A stretch of DNA of 64,000 nt from Xanthomonas sp. DAR 80977. Lineage in GTDB: Bacteria; Pseudomonadota; Gammaproteobacteria; Xanthomonadales; Xanthomonadaceae. The stretch is taken from assembly GCF_041240605.1 (NCBI RefSeq), contig NZ_CP162487.1, forward strand, positions 4,595,001 through 4,659,000, given 5' to 3'. A program made the position numbers and the translations under genes. Below the pieces are notes generated by a model. That model saw only the letters and a program-made list of their open reading frames with translations. It had not been told where the DNA came from and made no database searches. This document shows positions 56,568 through 64,000 of the stretch, piece after piece; position 1 is the stretch's first letter, and each line of letters opens with the position of its first letter.

Positions 56568-58205
56568 TCAACTCTTCCGCCGCGCCTCCAGCAGATCCAG
56601 GTTGCGGATCAGCCGGCGCGCGATCTCGTCGGAGATCCTGCGCTGGCGGGTCAGCTTGAACAGCTCCTGGCGCTCGGCCTGCAGGCCGGCGTGGCGCAGC
56701 TGGCGCAGCACGTCGTCCAGCCGCCGCGCCTCTTCCGGATCGCTCTCCATCGCCTCGCCGTGGTCGAGGTGGCGCTGGTACAGGGCGCTGACCCGGATCG
56801 CCGCCTCGTTGTAGAGATCGGCGTGCTCGCTGTCGTGCACCAGCCGCTGGCGCAGCTTCTCCACCGCCGCCAGCGCCGCGCGCGAGGATTCGCGCCGCGC
56901 CAGGTCCTCCTCCAGGCGGTCGCTGGGCTCCTCCGGCAGTTCCAGGCCGCGCAGCAGCCGCGGCAGCGCCACGCTGGCGACCAGCAGCGAGGTCACGATC
57001 ACCGCGCTGGCCAGGAAGATCACCAGGTCGCGCGCCGGGAACGCGGCGCCATTGGGCAGCAGCAGCGGCAGGGTCAGCACGCCGGCCAGGGTGATCGCGC
57101 CGCGCACGCCGGCCAGCGAGGTGGCCACGATGATCCGCGACGGCGGGCTGGGCTGGGCCTCGCCGCGGCGCCGTGCCTTGAGCAGGTTCCAGCGCAGCGA
57201 CAGCCACACCCACACGAAGCGCAGCAGCAACAGGCCCAGGTAGATCGCCAGCGCGTAGCCCAGCAGCCACCACGGATTGAGATGCCCGGCCTCGTCGATG
57301 TTGTGCACCGCGCCCTGCACGATGCCCGGCAACTGCTCGCCGAGCAGCACGAACATGATGCCGTTGAGGGTGAACTGGACCATGTCCCACACCGCCGAGC
57401 GCTGCACGCGCATGCTGCCCGGGGCGCGGCCGCTCAGCTCCACGTAGCTCATGCTGATGCCGGCGGCGACCGCGGCGAGGATGCCGGAGGCGTTGATCGC
57501 CTCGGCCAGCAGGTAGGCGGCGAACGGCAGCAGCAGGTTGACCAGGATCGCCGCGCCCGGCTCCTCGCCGACCTGGCGCCAGACCCAGCGCTGCGCCAGG
57601 CTGGCGCCCAGGGTCACGCCGATGCCGGCGGCGACGCCGACCAGCGCCACCCACAGGAAGGTCAGCGAAGCGTCGGCCAGCGAGAACGTGCCGGTCATCG
57701 CCGCGGCCACCGCGAACTGGAAGCAGACCAGGCCGGACGCATCGTTGAGCAGCGATTCGCCCTCCAGGATGTGCATCAGCCGCTTCGGGATCGGCGCCCG
57801 CGCGGCGATCGAGGACACCGCGATCGGATCGGTCGGCGACACCACCGCGGCCAGCGCGAACGCCACCGCCAGCGGCATCGCCGGAATCATCCAGTGGATC
57901 AGGAAGCCGGCGCCGACCACGGTGAACACCACCAGCCCCAGCGCCAGTTCCAGGATCGCGCCCTTGTCGCGGAACAGGCCCTGCTTGGGGATGCGCCAGC
58001 CGTCCAGGAACAGCAGCGGCGGCAGGAACAGCAGGAAGAACAGCTCCGGCTCCAGCGCGTAGCCCTTCTTGAACACCCCGGCGATGACCGCGCCCAGGCC
58101 GATCTGCACCAACGGCAACGGCAGCGAGAACGGCAGCACGCGCACCAGATAGCCGCTGGCCACCACCGCCAGCAACATCGCCAACACCACTTCGATCGAA
58201 TGCAT
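56568..58205 (-). CDS. CPA1-family cation/proton antiporter
   Basis: The 545-aa product has about twelve membrane helices, with ALEPELFFLLFLPPLLFLDGW, the ion-binding AAVVSPTDPIAVSSI (a PTD motif), ILEGESLLNDASGLVCF and TSLAGVRGAITLAG, all features of CPA1 Na+/H+ exchangers. The C-terminal 120 residues are cytoplasmic and coiled (RLEEDLARRESSRAALAAVEKLRQRL ...). The ATG at 58205 starts MHSIEVVLAML; the ion specificity is unknown. Confidence 0.9.
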   Translation of the reverse strand: MHSIEVVLAMLLAVVASGYLVRVLPFSLPLPLVQIGLGAVIAGVFKKGYALEPELFFLLFLPPLLFLDGWRIPKQGLFRDKGAILELALGLVVFTVVGAGFLIHWMIPAMPLAVAFALAAVVSPTDPIAVSSIAARAPIPKRLMHILEGESLLNDASGLVCFQFAVAAAMTGTFSLADASLTFLWVALVGVAAGIGVTLGASLAQRWVWRQVGEEPGAAILVNLLLPFAAYLLAEAINASGILAAVAAGISMSYVELSGRAPGSMRVQRSAVWDMVQFTLNGIMFVLLGEQLPGIVQGAVHNIDEAGHLNPWWLLGYALAIYLGLLLLRFVWVWLSLRWNLLKARRRGEAQPSPPSRIIVATSLAGVRGAITLAGVLTLPLLLPNGAAFPARDLVIFLASAVIVTSLLVASVALPRLLRGLELPEEPSDRLEEDLARRESSRAALAAVEKLRQRLVHDSEHADLYNEAAIRVSALYQRHLDHGEAMESDPEEARRLDDVLRQLRHAGLQAERQELFKLTRQRRISDEIARRLIRNLDLLEARRKS

Positions 58206-58468
58206 GCTCGTCCGGACGGCGCCGCCGCGCCAGGCGCGCACCATGAATGGGGGAAGCGGCAAGCAAAGCGCACCGCAGGCGCGATGTCCAGTGGCAGCGG
58301 CGCGCGGCATTTAGGCGGCGGCGCGTCTGCGGCGGCCCGCACACCCCCGCTGGCGCGGTGCCGCGGTCGCGGCGCAACCTGCACTCCCCGGCCGGACCGC
58401 GGCACGCGCTAGTATCGATCCGCCCCATGCCACACCGAACCCTGCGCAGCGTCGCCGTCGGAGAACCC

Positions 58469-59137
58469 ATGCTGACCATTCAAGAGCTCAATGCATTCAT
58501 CGACGACCAGGCGGTCGGCGACAGCGTCTCGCAGGTCTGGAACCTGATCGGCCAGCACTTCGAGCAGGCCCAGGCGAGCCTGCCCGCCGACCAGGCGATG
58601 CCGCGCCGCGAGCTGTCGTTCCACGACCACGTGCGGCTGCTGGGCTACCTGTGCCTGCTGCTGGAGGGCGTGCCCGGCGACCTGGTGGAGATCGGCGTGT
58701 GGAAGGGCAAGTCGCTGGTGCTGATGAACGAGGTCAGCAATCGCCAGCGCCGGGTGATCGGCCTGGATCCGTTCGCCCTGCCCAACCAGTTCGAGGAATT
58801 CAACCACTATCGGCAGCTGCTGCTGCCCAATGCGCAGTTCATCCGCGGCTACTCGGAGTTCTGCGCCCAGCACTTCTACAACATGAAGCCGGAAGTGGCG
58901 CTGCTGCATATCGACGGCGGCCACACCGGGCGCAACGTGCTGCTGGATTTCCTGCTGTACGGGCCCAGCGTGGTGACCGGCGGGTTCGTGGTGTTCGACG
59001 ACTACGGCGACCACCAGCACTCGCCGGAAGTCGGCCCGGCGGTCGACCTGCTCCGCGCCACCGGCTACTTCAACGGTTTCCATGTGCTGGGCTGCGCGCA
59101 TGGCTTCGAGAACAGCTACGTGCTGCAGCGCGGCTGA
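58469..59137 (+). CDS. Class I SAM-dependent methyltransferase (TylF-like)
   Basis: The 222-aa product has GVPGDLVEIGVWKGKSLVLMNEV, a SAM-binding motif I region, then RRVIGLDPFALP, and the metal-binding pair in ALLHIDGGHTGRNVLLDFLLYGPSVVTGGFVVFDDYGDHQ, typical of macrocin O-methyltransferase-like enzymes. The target is unknown. The ATG at 58469 has GGAG 5 nt upstream. It is divergent from the antiporter and stands alone. Confidence 0.75.
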   Translation: MLTIQELNAFIDDQAVGDSVSQVWNLIGQHFEQAQASLPADQAMPRRELSFHDHVRLLGYLCLLLEGVPGDLVEIGVWKGKSLVLMNEVSNRQRRVIGLDPFALPNQFEEFNHYRQLLLPNAQFIRGYSEFCAQHFYNMKPEVALLHIDGGHTGRNVLLDFLLYGPSVVTGGFVVFDDYGDHQHSPEVGPAVDLLRATGYFNGFHVLGCAHGFENSYVLQRG

Positions 59138-59438
59138 GCCGACGGCGCTTTGTCCGTCCTGCGCTTGCCAGCACTGGCAAGCGGCACTGCGCGCGTCAGT
59201 ACCGATAACGCAACACGCGTTGCGATAGGGCACACGTCGTCGAGCGCAGCCCTGCCTGTTGCAGCGTCTGCGCCTGTGCGCAGGCGCGCCTGCCAGGACT
59301 GCGCATGGCGACGGGACGACACCCGCCGGAGATGCCCATTCATCATTATCTGGGCGGCGTGATGCAACCGCGCCGGTGCTGCCGCCGTAACGCTTAGGCA
59401 CGGTCGACTGGCCGCGCATCCCCTAAAGGAGCAATCCC
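59138..59438. other. Intergenic region upstream of the fasciclin gene
   Basis: 301 bases without a gene. It holds a GCTTGCCAGCACTGGCAAGC palindrome (59163-59182) close after the methyltransferase stop codon, and an ECF-type promoter candidate for the next gene (59363-59390). Confidence 0.5.
59363..59390 (+). promoter_or_regulatory. Candidate ECF sigma-factor promoter of the fasciclin gene
   Basis: TGCAACC (59363-59369) and CGTAA (59386-59390) are 16 bp apart, the general pattern of ECF sigma-factor promoters (AAC in the -35, CGT in the -10). It lies about 50 bp upstream of the fasciclin start codon. No sigma-70 motif was seen there. Confidence 0.4.
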
Positions 59439-60029
59439 ATGAAGATCCAACTGCTGGCCCTTGCCCTCGCCGGCCTCGTCTCGATGCCCGCCATGGCCGA
59501 CACCGGCCAAGCCGCGATGCACGACCATGCGGCGATGACCGAGGCCAAGCCGAATCCGATGGTCGGCGGCGCGCCGATGTACGCGACCAAGGACATCATC
59601 GACAACGCGGTCAACTCCAAGGACCACACGACCCTGGTCGCCGCGGTCAAGGCCGCCGGCCTGGTGGACACGCTGAAGGGCGCAGGCCCGTTCACCGTGT
59701 TCGCGCCGACCAACGCCGCCTTCGCCGCACTGCCGGCGGGCACGGTGGACACGCTGCTCAAACCCGAGAACAAGGACAAGCTGACCCAGGTGCTGACCTA
59801 TCACGTGGTCGCCGGCAAGCTCGATGCGGCGACGCTGCTGGCGCAGATCAAGGCCGGCGGCGGCAGCGCCAGGCTGACCACCGTGCAGGGCGAAACGCTC
59901 ATCGCCAAGACCCGCGGCGGCAAGGTCACCCTCACCGACAGCAAGGGCAATACCGCGCACGTCACCACCGCAGACGTGATGCAGAGCAATGGCGTGATCC
60001 ATGTGGTGGACAAGGTTTTGATGCCGTAA
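59439..60029 (+). CDS. Secreted fasciclin (FAS1) domain protein
   Basis: The 196-aa product has a signal peptide ending MAMA-DTG (about residue 20), a His/Met-rich stretch (QAAMHDHAAMTEAKPNPMVGG) that could bind metal, and one FAS1 domain (NSKDHTTLVAAVKAAGLVDTLKGAGPFTVFAPTNAAFAAL ... LTYHVVAGKLD ... NGVIHVVDKVLMP). Such proteins act in surface adhesion or in ECF-regulated stress responses. AAAGGAG precedes the ATG at 59439. A strong terminator follows. Confidence 0.9.
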   Translation: MKIQLLALALAGLVSMPAMADTGQAAMHDHAAMTEAKPNPMVGGAPMYATKDIIDNAVNSKDHTTLVAAVKAAGLVDTLKGAGPFTVFAPTNAAFAALPAGTVDTLLKPENKDKLTQVLTYHVVAGKLDAATLLAQIKAGGGSARLTTVQGETLIAKTRGGKVTLTDSKGNTAHVTTADVMQSNGVIHVVDKVLMP

Positions 60030-60057
60030 GCACACGTCGGGGGGTGTATTGGCATCG

Positions 60058-60085
60058 CGGGGACGGCTACGGCCGTCCCCGTTTT
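60058..60085 (+). terminator. Rho-independent terminator of the fasciclin gene
   Basis: A 10-bp perfect GC stem (CGGGGACGGC/GCCGTCCCCG) with a TACG tetraloop is followed by TTTT. It lies 29 nt beyond the stop codon. Confidence 0.9.
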
Positions 60086-60139
60086 GCGTGATTTTTTTTG
60101 GCTGGCCCACCCCAACGACGGGCGGACTCGCGCATGCGG

Positions 60140-61582
60140 TCAGTCGCCGGCACTGACTCCGCGCGGCGCCTGCGTCTGCTCTGCAAGAACGCGCAAGTCG
60201 TGCAAGAAGCCTAGATAGGCGGTATCGGCCGCATCGCCGCCGCGATGGCGCAGCACCCATGACGGATGCACGGTGGCCAGGGCGCGGGTGCCGTCGGCCA
60301 GCGCCTGCCATTGCCCGCGCTGCGCCATCAGCGCAAAGCCGTTGCCCAGCACCGCGCGCGCCGCGGTCGCGCCCAGGCACAGCACGACACGCGGCCGCAC
60401 CCGCGCCAGCTCGCCGGCCAGCCAGAAGCGGCAGGCCTCGACCTGCGCGCGTTCGGGATTGCGGTGCAGCCGCGCCTTGCCGCGCTGCTCGAAGCGGAAG
60501 TGCTTGACCGCATTGGTCACGTACAGCCCGGCGCGGGCGATGCCGAGCTCGCCCAGCGCGCGATCGAACAGGCGCCCGGCCGGACCGACGAACGGCCGCC
60601 CGCTCAGGTCCTCCTCGTCGCCGGGCTGCTCGCCCACCACCATCACCGCCGCGTCGTGCGGCCCCTCGCCGAACACGGTCTGCGTGGCGGGCTGCCACAG
60701 CGCGCAGCGCCGGCAGTCGCGCGCCGCGGCACGCAACGCGTCCAGGCTGCCCTCGGCTTCGATAACGGCCGGCGGCGGCGGCGCGGGAACGCGCCGGCGC
60801 ACCGGCTCCGGCGCGCGCTCGGCCATGGCGCGCACGCGCTGCCCGGCATCGCGGATCAGCTCCGGCAGCAAGCGGGTTTCCGGCAGGTTCTTCCAGTACT
60901 TCTGCGGCATCTCCTGGCGCATCATGCTCGGATTGAGCCGCGCAGGATTGAAGATGTTGGCGTAGTAGGTGCGCCACAGCGCATCCTGCGCGTCGTCGGC
61001 CGGCGCATCGGCGCGCTGCGCGCCGGCGCCGAACTGCAGCGCGGCGCCGTCCCAGCGCACGCTGCGGTACGGCGTGAGGATCGCCCAGCGCATGCCGGCG
61101 AAGCGCCGCGCGAAGAACGGCGCGATGCGATCGACGATGTGGTGCTCCGGCTCGAACCAGGCGACGAACGCCTCGTCCTCGCCGGGCAGCTCGCGGAAGC
61201 GCACGAACGCCTTCATCTTGTGGCTGTCGCGCCGCACCGCCTGCGTCCACTGCTGCGCCCTGTGCACATCGGCATCGGTGACCCGCTGCAACAGCGCGCG
61301 CTCGCCGGACGCGATACGCCACAGCAACCGATACAGCAACGCATGCCGCTGCGGATCGCGATGGCACAGCACCGCCCCGGCCAACGCCAGGAACTCCGCC
61401 GACACCCGCGGCGCCGCCACCGCCGCCGGCAACGTGGCCACATCGGTCCCGGCCAGCAACCCGCCCTGCGCATCCCCGTCCCAGACCACCATCTCCGGCG
61501 CCACCTGCGCACACCACGCCGCCCGCGCCGCCGCCCGCCACGCCTCCAGACTCCACGGCGGCACCACCTCAGCCTGGAACAC
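60140..61582 (-). CDS. UdgX-like uracil-DNA glycosylase family protein fused to DUF4130
   Basis: Predicted DNA repair protein of 480 aa. Residues 1-240 form the DUF4130 region (HKMKAFVRFR at 121-130, WRTYYANIFNPARLNPSMM and KYWKNLPE). Residues 275-480 form a type-4-like uracil glycosylase: Cys-290/293/384/402 for a [4Fe-4S] cluster, GEQPGDEED and GRPFVGPAGR (317-336), and HPSWVLR (439-445). The loop KARLHRNP with His-373 corresponds to the KRRIH motif of UdgX, whose His crosslinks to the abasic site. The preferred start is the GTG at 61582; the frame extends to 61912 through repeats. The next upstream gene is its usual radical SAM partner. Confidence 0.85.
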   Translation of the reverse strand: MFQAEVVPPWSLEAWRAAARAAWCAQVAPEMVVWDGDAQGGLLAGTDVATLPAAVAAPRVSAEFLALAGAVLCHRDPQRHALLYRLLWRIASGERALLQRVTDADVHRAQQWTQAVRRDSHKMKAFVRFRELPGEDEAFVAWFEPEHHIVDRIAPFFARRFAGMRWAILTPYRSVRWDGAALQFGAGAQRADAPADDAQDALWRTYYANIFNPARLNPSMMRQEMPQKYWKNLPETRLLPELIRDAGQRVRAMAERAPEPVRRRVPAPPPPAVIEAEGSLDALRAAARDCRRCALWQPATQTVFGEGPHDAAVMVVGEQPGDEEDLSGRPFVGPAGRLFDRALGELGIARAGLYVTNAVKHFRFEQRGKARLHRNPERAQVEACRFWLAGELARVRPRVVLCLGATAARAVLGNGFALMAQRGQWQALADGTRALATVHPSWVLRHRGGDAADTAYLGFLHDLRVLAEQTQAPRGVSAGD

Positions 61583-61686
61583 GGCCCAGCCCCCGCATCG
61601 CCCCACCAAATCCAAAGCGGAAGACCACAGCGCAACCGCCGCAGCAGCGACCGCAATTGCCGACGCCGCTTCCGCCGCCGCTTCCG

Positions 61687-61760
<74 letters not shown>

Positions 61761-61943
61761 GGTGATTTTGCTGTTGAAACTTCCCGCCTTAAAGCGAGCC
61801 GAGCACCGCAGTGGCGAGCGGCCGAAGAGGCGCCCTTGTCTGAGCGAAGCGAGTTTGGGCGCCGTGCCGCTCGGCGCGAGGAGCGCAGGGCACCGGTGCG
61901 GCGGTATCGCACCGGCTCGTGTCAGGCGGGAGCGGTTTTGGTT

Positions 61944-61963
61944 ACTTTTGCCAAGACAAAAGT
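61944..61963. repeat. ACTTTTG/CAAAAGT hairpin in an interspersed repeat
   Basis: A perfect 7-bp stem with a 6-nt loop (CCAAGA). It is part of a GC-rich segment (about 61790-61975) with GAGCGAAGCGAGTTTGGGCGC and GTTTTGGTTACTTTTG, which I take to be an interspersed noncoding repeat common in this group. The open frames it creates (for example the N-terminal extension of the UdgX reading) are not credible. Confidence 0.55.
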
Positions 61964-61995
61964 GACTCGCGCCAACAGGCGCGAAAGCTCTTGAT

Positions 61996-62089
61996 CTTGC
62001 TCCTGCAGTTGCAGTTGCAGTTGCTCCTGCAGTTGCAGTTGCAGCTGCAGCTGCAGTTGCAGTTGCGGCTGCGGCTGCGGCTGCGGCAA
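61996..62089. repeat. TTGCAG/TTGCGG hexamer repeat
   Basis: GCAGTTGCAGTTGCAG units interrupted by CTCC, then CAGCTGCAGCTGCAGTTGCA and four CGGCTG units. About 15 hexamers in all, 40 bp beyond the radical SAM stop codon. Expected to be unstable in length. Confidence 0.88.
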
Positions 62090-62130
62090 CCATCGCAGCA
62101 GCCCAACCCCCACAACGCCCCCCAATCAAG

Positions 62131-63375
62131 TCAATCAAACAACCCACCCTGCCGCGGCGCCGGCGCCAACTGCGCCCGCAACCGCTGCGGATCGTCCAAG
62201 CGCCGCCGCGGATGATGATCCACCACACTGACGAACGGCAGCACCTTCTTCATCGGCATCCGCAACCGCGCCAGATCCTCCACCCGCAACCGCGCATGCC
62301 GCCGCGACAGCAACAAACGCTCCACGTTGCGCGTGCCCAGGCCCGGCACCCGCAACAGCATCTCCCGCGCCGCCGTATTCAGATCCACCGGAAACCGCTC
62401 CGGATGGCGCAGCGCCCAGGCCAGCTTCGGATCCACGTCCAGATCGAGCATGCCGCTAGCCGCCTCCGGCGCGATCTCCTCCACCGAGAAATCGTAGAAG
62501 CGCAGCAGCCAGTCGGCCTGGTACAGGCGATGCTCGCGCTGCAGCGGCGGCGCCTGCAGCGGCAATTTCGACGACGCATCGGGGATCGGGCTGAACGCGG
62601 AGTAGTAGACCCGGCGCAGCCGGTAATTGCCGTAGAGATTGTGGCTGGTGCGCAGGATCGCGCGGTCGTCGGCCGCGTCGGCGCCGACGATCATCTGCGT
62701 GCTCTGCCCGGCCGGCGCGAAACGCGGCGGCTTGGCGCTGAGCTTGCGCTCGGCCTTGCGCGCCTCCTTGCTTTCCTCGATGCGCCAGCGCAGCTCGCCC
62801 ATCGCCGCGCGGATGCCGCCGACGCTCTTTTCCGGCGCCAGCCGGGTCAGGCCCTGTTCGGTCGGCAGCTCGACGTTGATGCTGAGCCGGTCGGCGTAGC
62901 GGCCGGCCGCGGCCAGCAGTTCCGGCGCCGCATCGGGAATGGTCTTGAGATGGATGTAGCCGGCGAAGCGGTGTTCCTCGCGCAACTGCCGCGCCACCTC
63001 CACCAGCTGCTCCATCGTGTAGTCGCTGTTGCGGATGATGCCGCTGGACAGGAACAGGCCCTCGATGTAGTTGCGCTTGTAGAAGTCCAGGGTCAGCTTC
63101 ACCACCTCGGCCGGGGCGAAGCGCGCGCGGCGCACGTTGCTGGACACGCGGTTGACGCAGTACGCGCAATCGAACACGCAGAAGTTGGTCAGCAGGATCT
63201 TCAGCAGCGACACGCAGCGGCCATCCGGCGTGTACGAATGGCAGATGCCCATGCCCTCGGTGCTGCCGATGCCGCCGCTGCGCAGCGAATGGCGCTTGTC
63301 CGCGCCGCTGGAGGCGCAGGAGGCGTCGTATTTGGCCGCGTCGGCGAGCACGGCGAGCTTTTCGAGGGTATTCAC
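62131..63375 (-). CDS. Radical SAM protein associated with UdgX/DUF4130 (probable DNA repair or modification)
   Basis: The 414-aa product has the radical SAM cluster Cys-66/70/73 (CVFDCAYC), then RYADRLSINVELPTEQGL in the TIM barrel, and a C-terminal helix-hairpin-helix (LLRVPGLGTRNVERLLLSRRHARL), a DNA-binding motif. The family (putative DNA modification/repair radical SAM protein, TIGR03916 from memory) is found with the TIGR03914/TIGR03915 proteins, and this gene precedes such a fusion by 548 bp. The GTG at 63375 is the best start; Cys-20 and others lie upstream of the core motif. The reaction catalysed is unknown. Confidence 0.85.
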   Translation of the reverse strand: MNTLEKLAVLADAAKYDASCASSGADKRHSLRSGGIGSTEGMGICHSYTPDGRCVSLLKILLTNFCVFDCAYCVNRVSSNVRRARFAPAEVVKLTLDFYKRNYIEGLFLSSGIIRNSDYTMEQLVEVARQLREEHRFAGYIHLKTIPDAAPELLAAAGRYADRLSINVELPTEQGLTRLAPEKSVGGIRAAMGELRWRIEESKEARKAERKLSAKPPRFAPAGQSTQMIVGADAADDRAILRTSHNLYGNYRLRRVYYSAFSPIPDASSKLPLQAPPLQREHRLYQADWLLRFYDFSVEEIAPEAASGMLDLDVDPKLAWALRHPERFPVDLNTAAREMLLRVPGLGTRNVERLLLSRRHARLRVEDLARLRMPMKKVLPFVSVVDHHPRRRLDDPQRLRAQLAPAPRQGGLFD

Positions 63376-63484
63376 CCGCGGACGATGCCCGCCTGCCGTC
63401 TCAGCCTGTGAGACGGCGATGCGTCTTTTCCTTCACCGCGATGAACCGCTCAGGCGCGCGGCGGCGCGATGCTTGCGGTCGCGC

Positions 63485-64000
63485 TCAGGCCGCGGCGCGC
63501 TGCGCCGCGCCGTCGAAGCGGTACAGGTCCATCGCCAGCAGCCCGGCGTCGATGCCGGCATCGATGCGCTGCGCGCCCAGTCCAGCCTCGCCGGCCGCGC
63601 CCATCGCGAAGTAGATCGGCAGCCAATGCTCGTCGGTGGGATGCGCGCGTTCGGCGAACGGCGCCTGGCGGCGGTAGTCGAGCAGGGCCGGCAGGTCCTC
63701 GCGCCGCAAGGCCTGCTCCACCCAGTCGATGAACGGGCGCACGTAGGGCGCGTCCTTGCCCTCGGCGTAGCGGCCGAAGTCGTGCAGGTTGTGGGTGATG
63801 CTGCCCGAGCCGACCAGCAGCACGCCCTCCTCGCGCAGCGGCGCCAGCGCGCGGCCCATCGCCAGCTGGTGCGCCGGCCCCAGTTCCGGCTGGATCGACA
63901 GCGGCAGCACCGGGATGTCGGCCTGCGGGTACAGCAGCGACAGCGGCACCCACACGCCATGGTCCAGGCCGCGGCGCTCGTCCACGTAGGGCTGCAGGCC
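63485..64000 (-). CDS. ygiD: DODA-type extradiol dioxygenase, partial
   Basis: The gene runs off the right edge, so the N-terminal part is missing. The visible 171 residues include LDHGVWVPLSLLYPQADIPVLPLSIQ and LLVGSGSITHNLHDF, and end with DEHWLPIYFAMGAAGEAG, the C-terminal two-thirds of the class III extradiol dioxygenase YgiD/4,5-DOPA family, whose His residues bind a non-haem metal. It is separated by 109 bp from the radical SAM gene on the same strand. Start and length beyond the window are unknown. Confidence 0.88.
   Translation of the reverse strand, partial: GLQPYVDERRGLDHGVWVPLSLLYPQADIPVLPLSIQPELGPAHQLAMGRALAPLREEGVLLVGSGSITHNLHDFGRYAEGKDAPYVRPFIDWVEQALRREDLPALLDYRRQAPFAERAHPTDEHWLPIYFAMGAAGEAGLGAQRIDAGIDAGLLAMDLYRFDGAAQRAAA

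Overview
The window is high-GC DNA from a gammaproteobacterium of the Xanthomonadaceae, most likely Xanthomonas or a close relative. The evidence is the gene content (lipoyl-domain-fused LpdA beside a two-lipoyl-domain AceF, a YajQ of the type studied in Xanthomonas, several small proteins of families common in this group), the many GTAGGAGCGGCTTCAGCCGC-type palindromes and the intergenic GGGATTCG repeats. Genus is an inference. Coding density is high, the genes look chromosomal, and I found no phage, integrase, transposase, CRISPR array, tRNA or rRNA.

Layout. 1-8.5 kb: a secreted chorismate mutase, then the complete F1Fo ATP synthase operon atpIBEFHAGDC on the minus strand, with a TATAAT promoter and a terminator; four of its gene junctions carry GGGATTCG inverted-repeat elements. 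8.6-8.8 kb: a candidate small RNA behind a sigma-E-like promoter. 8.9-21.3 kb: an outer-membrane barrel protein, lpdA-aceF, a TspO-like protein, a hypoxanthine-DNA glycosylase, ompW, the methionine importer metN-metI-(REP)-metQ, a DMT exporter and yajQ.

21.3-33.9 kb: an aromatic catabolism cluster, eleven same-strand genes plus a divergent LysR regulator. In transcription order: catB, catC, catA, benA, benB, benC, benD, salicylate hydroxylase, an esterase-like hydrolase, benzaldehyde dehydrogenase and benzyl alcohol dehydrogenase. Together they would take benzyl esters, benzyl alcohol, benzaldehyde, benzoate and salicylate to catechol and on through the ortho pathway to 3-oxoadipate enol-lactone. 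A BenM/CatM-like operator lies between catB and the regulator.

34-50.7 kb: rRNA modification genes (rsuA-like, rsmC-like), a PQQ-type sugar dehydrogenase lipoprotein, a hybrid sensor kinase, several small uncharacterised proteins, a 5-unit 110-bp tandem array, the D-alanine catabolic pair dadA-dadX with divergent lrp, msrB and motAB. 50.8-58.5 kb: a secreted heptad-repeat protein with an unstable-looking 9-bp coding repeat and two BlaI-like dyads upstream, small conserved proteins, an ABC-2 exporter pair and a CPA1-type cation/proton antiporter. 58.5-64 kb: a methyltransferase, a fasciclin protein with an ECF-type promoter candidate, and a probable DNA-repair pair: a DUF4130-UdgX fusion followed by the radical SAM protein usually found with it. 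Simple-sequence and interspersed repeats separate the pair. The window ends inside a DODA-type dioxygenase.

Least described and most worth following: the radical SAM/UdgX-DUF4130 pair, the candidate sigma-E small RNA, the BlaI-like dyads with the heptad-repeat protein, and the repeat elements inside the ATP synthase operon.
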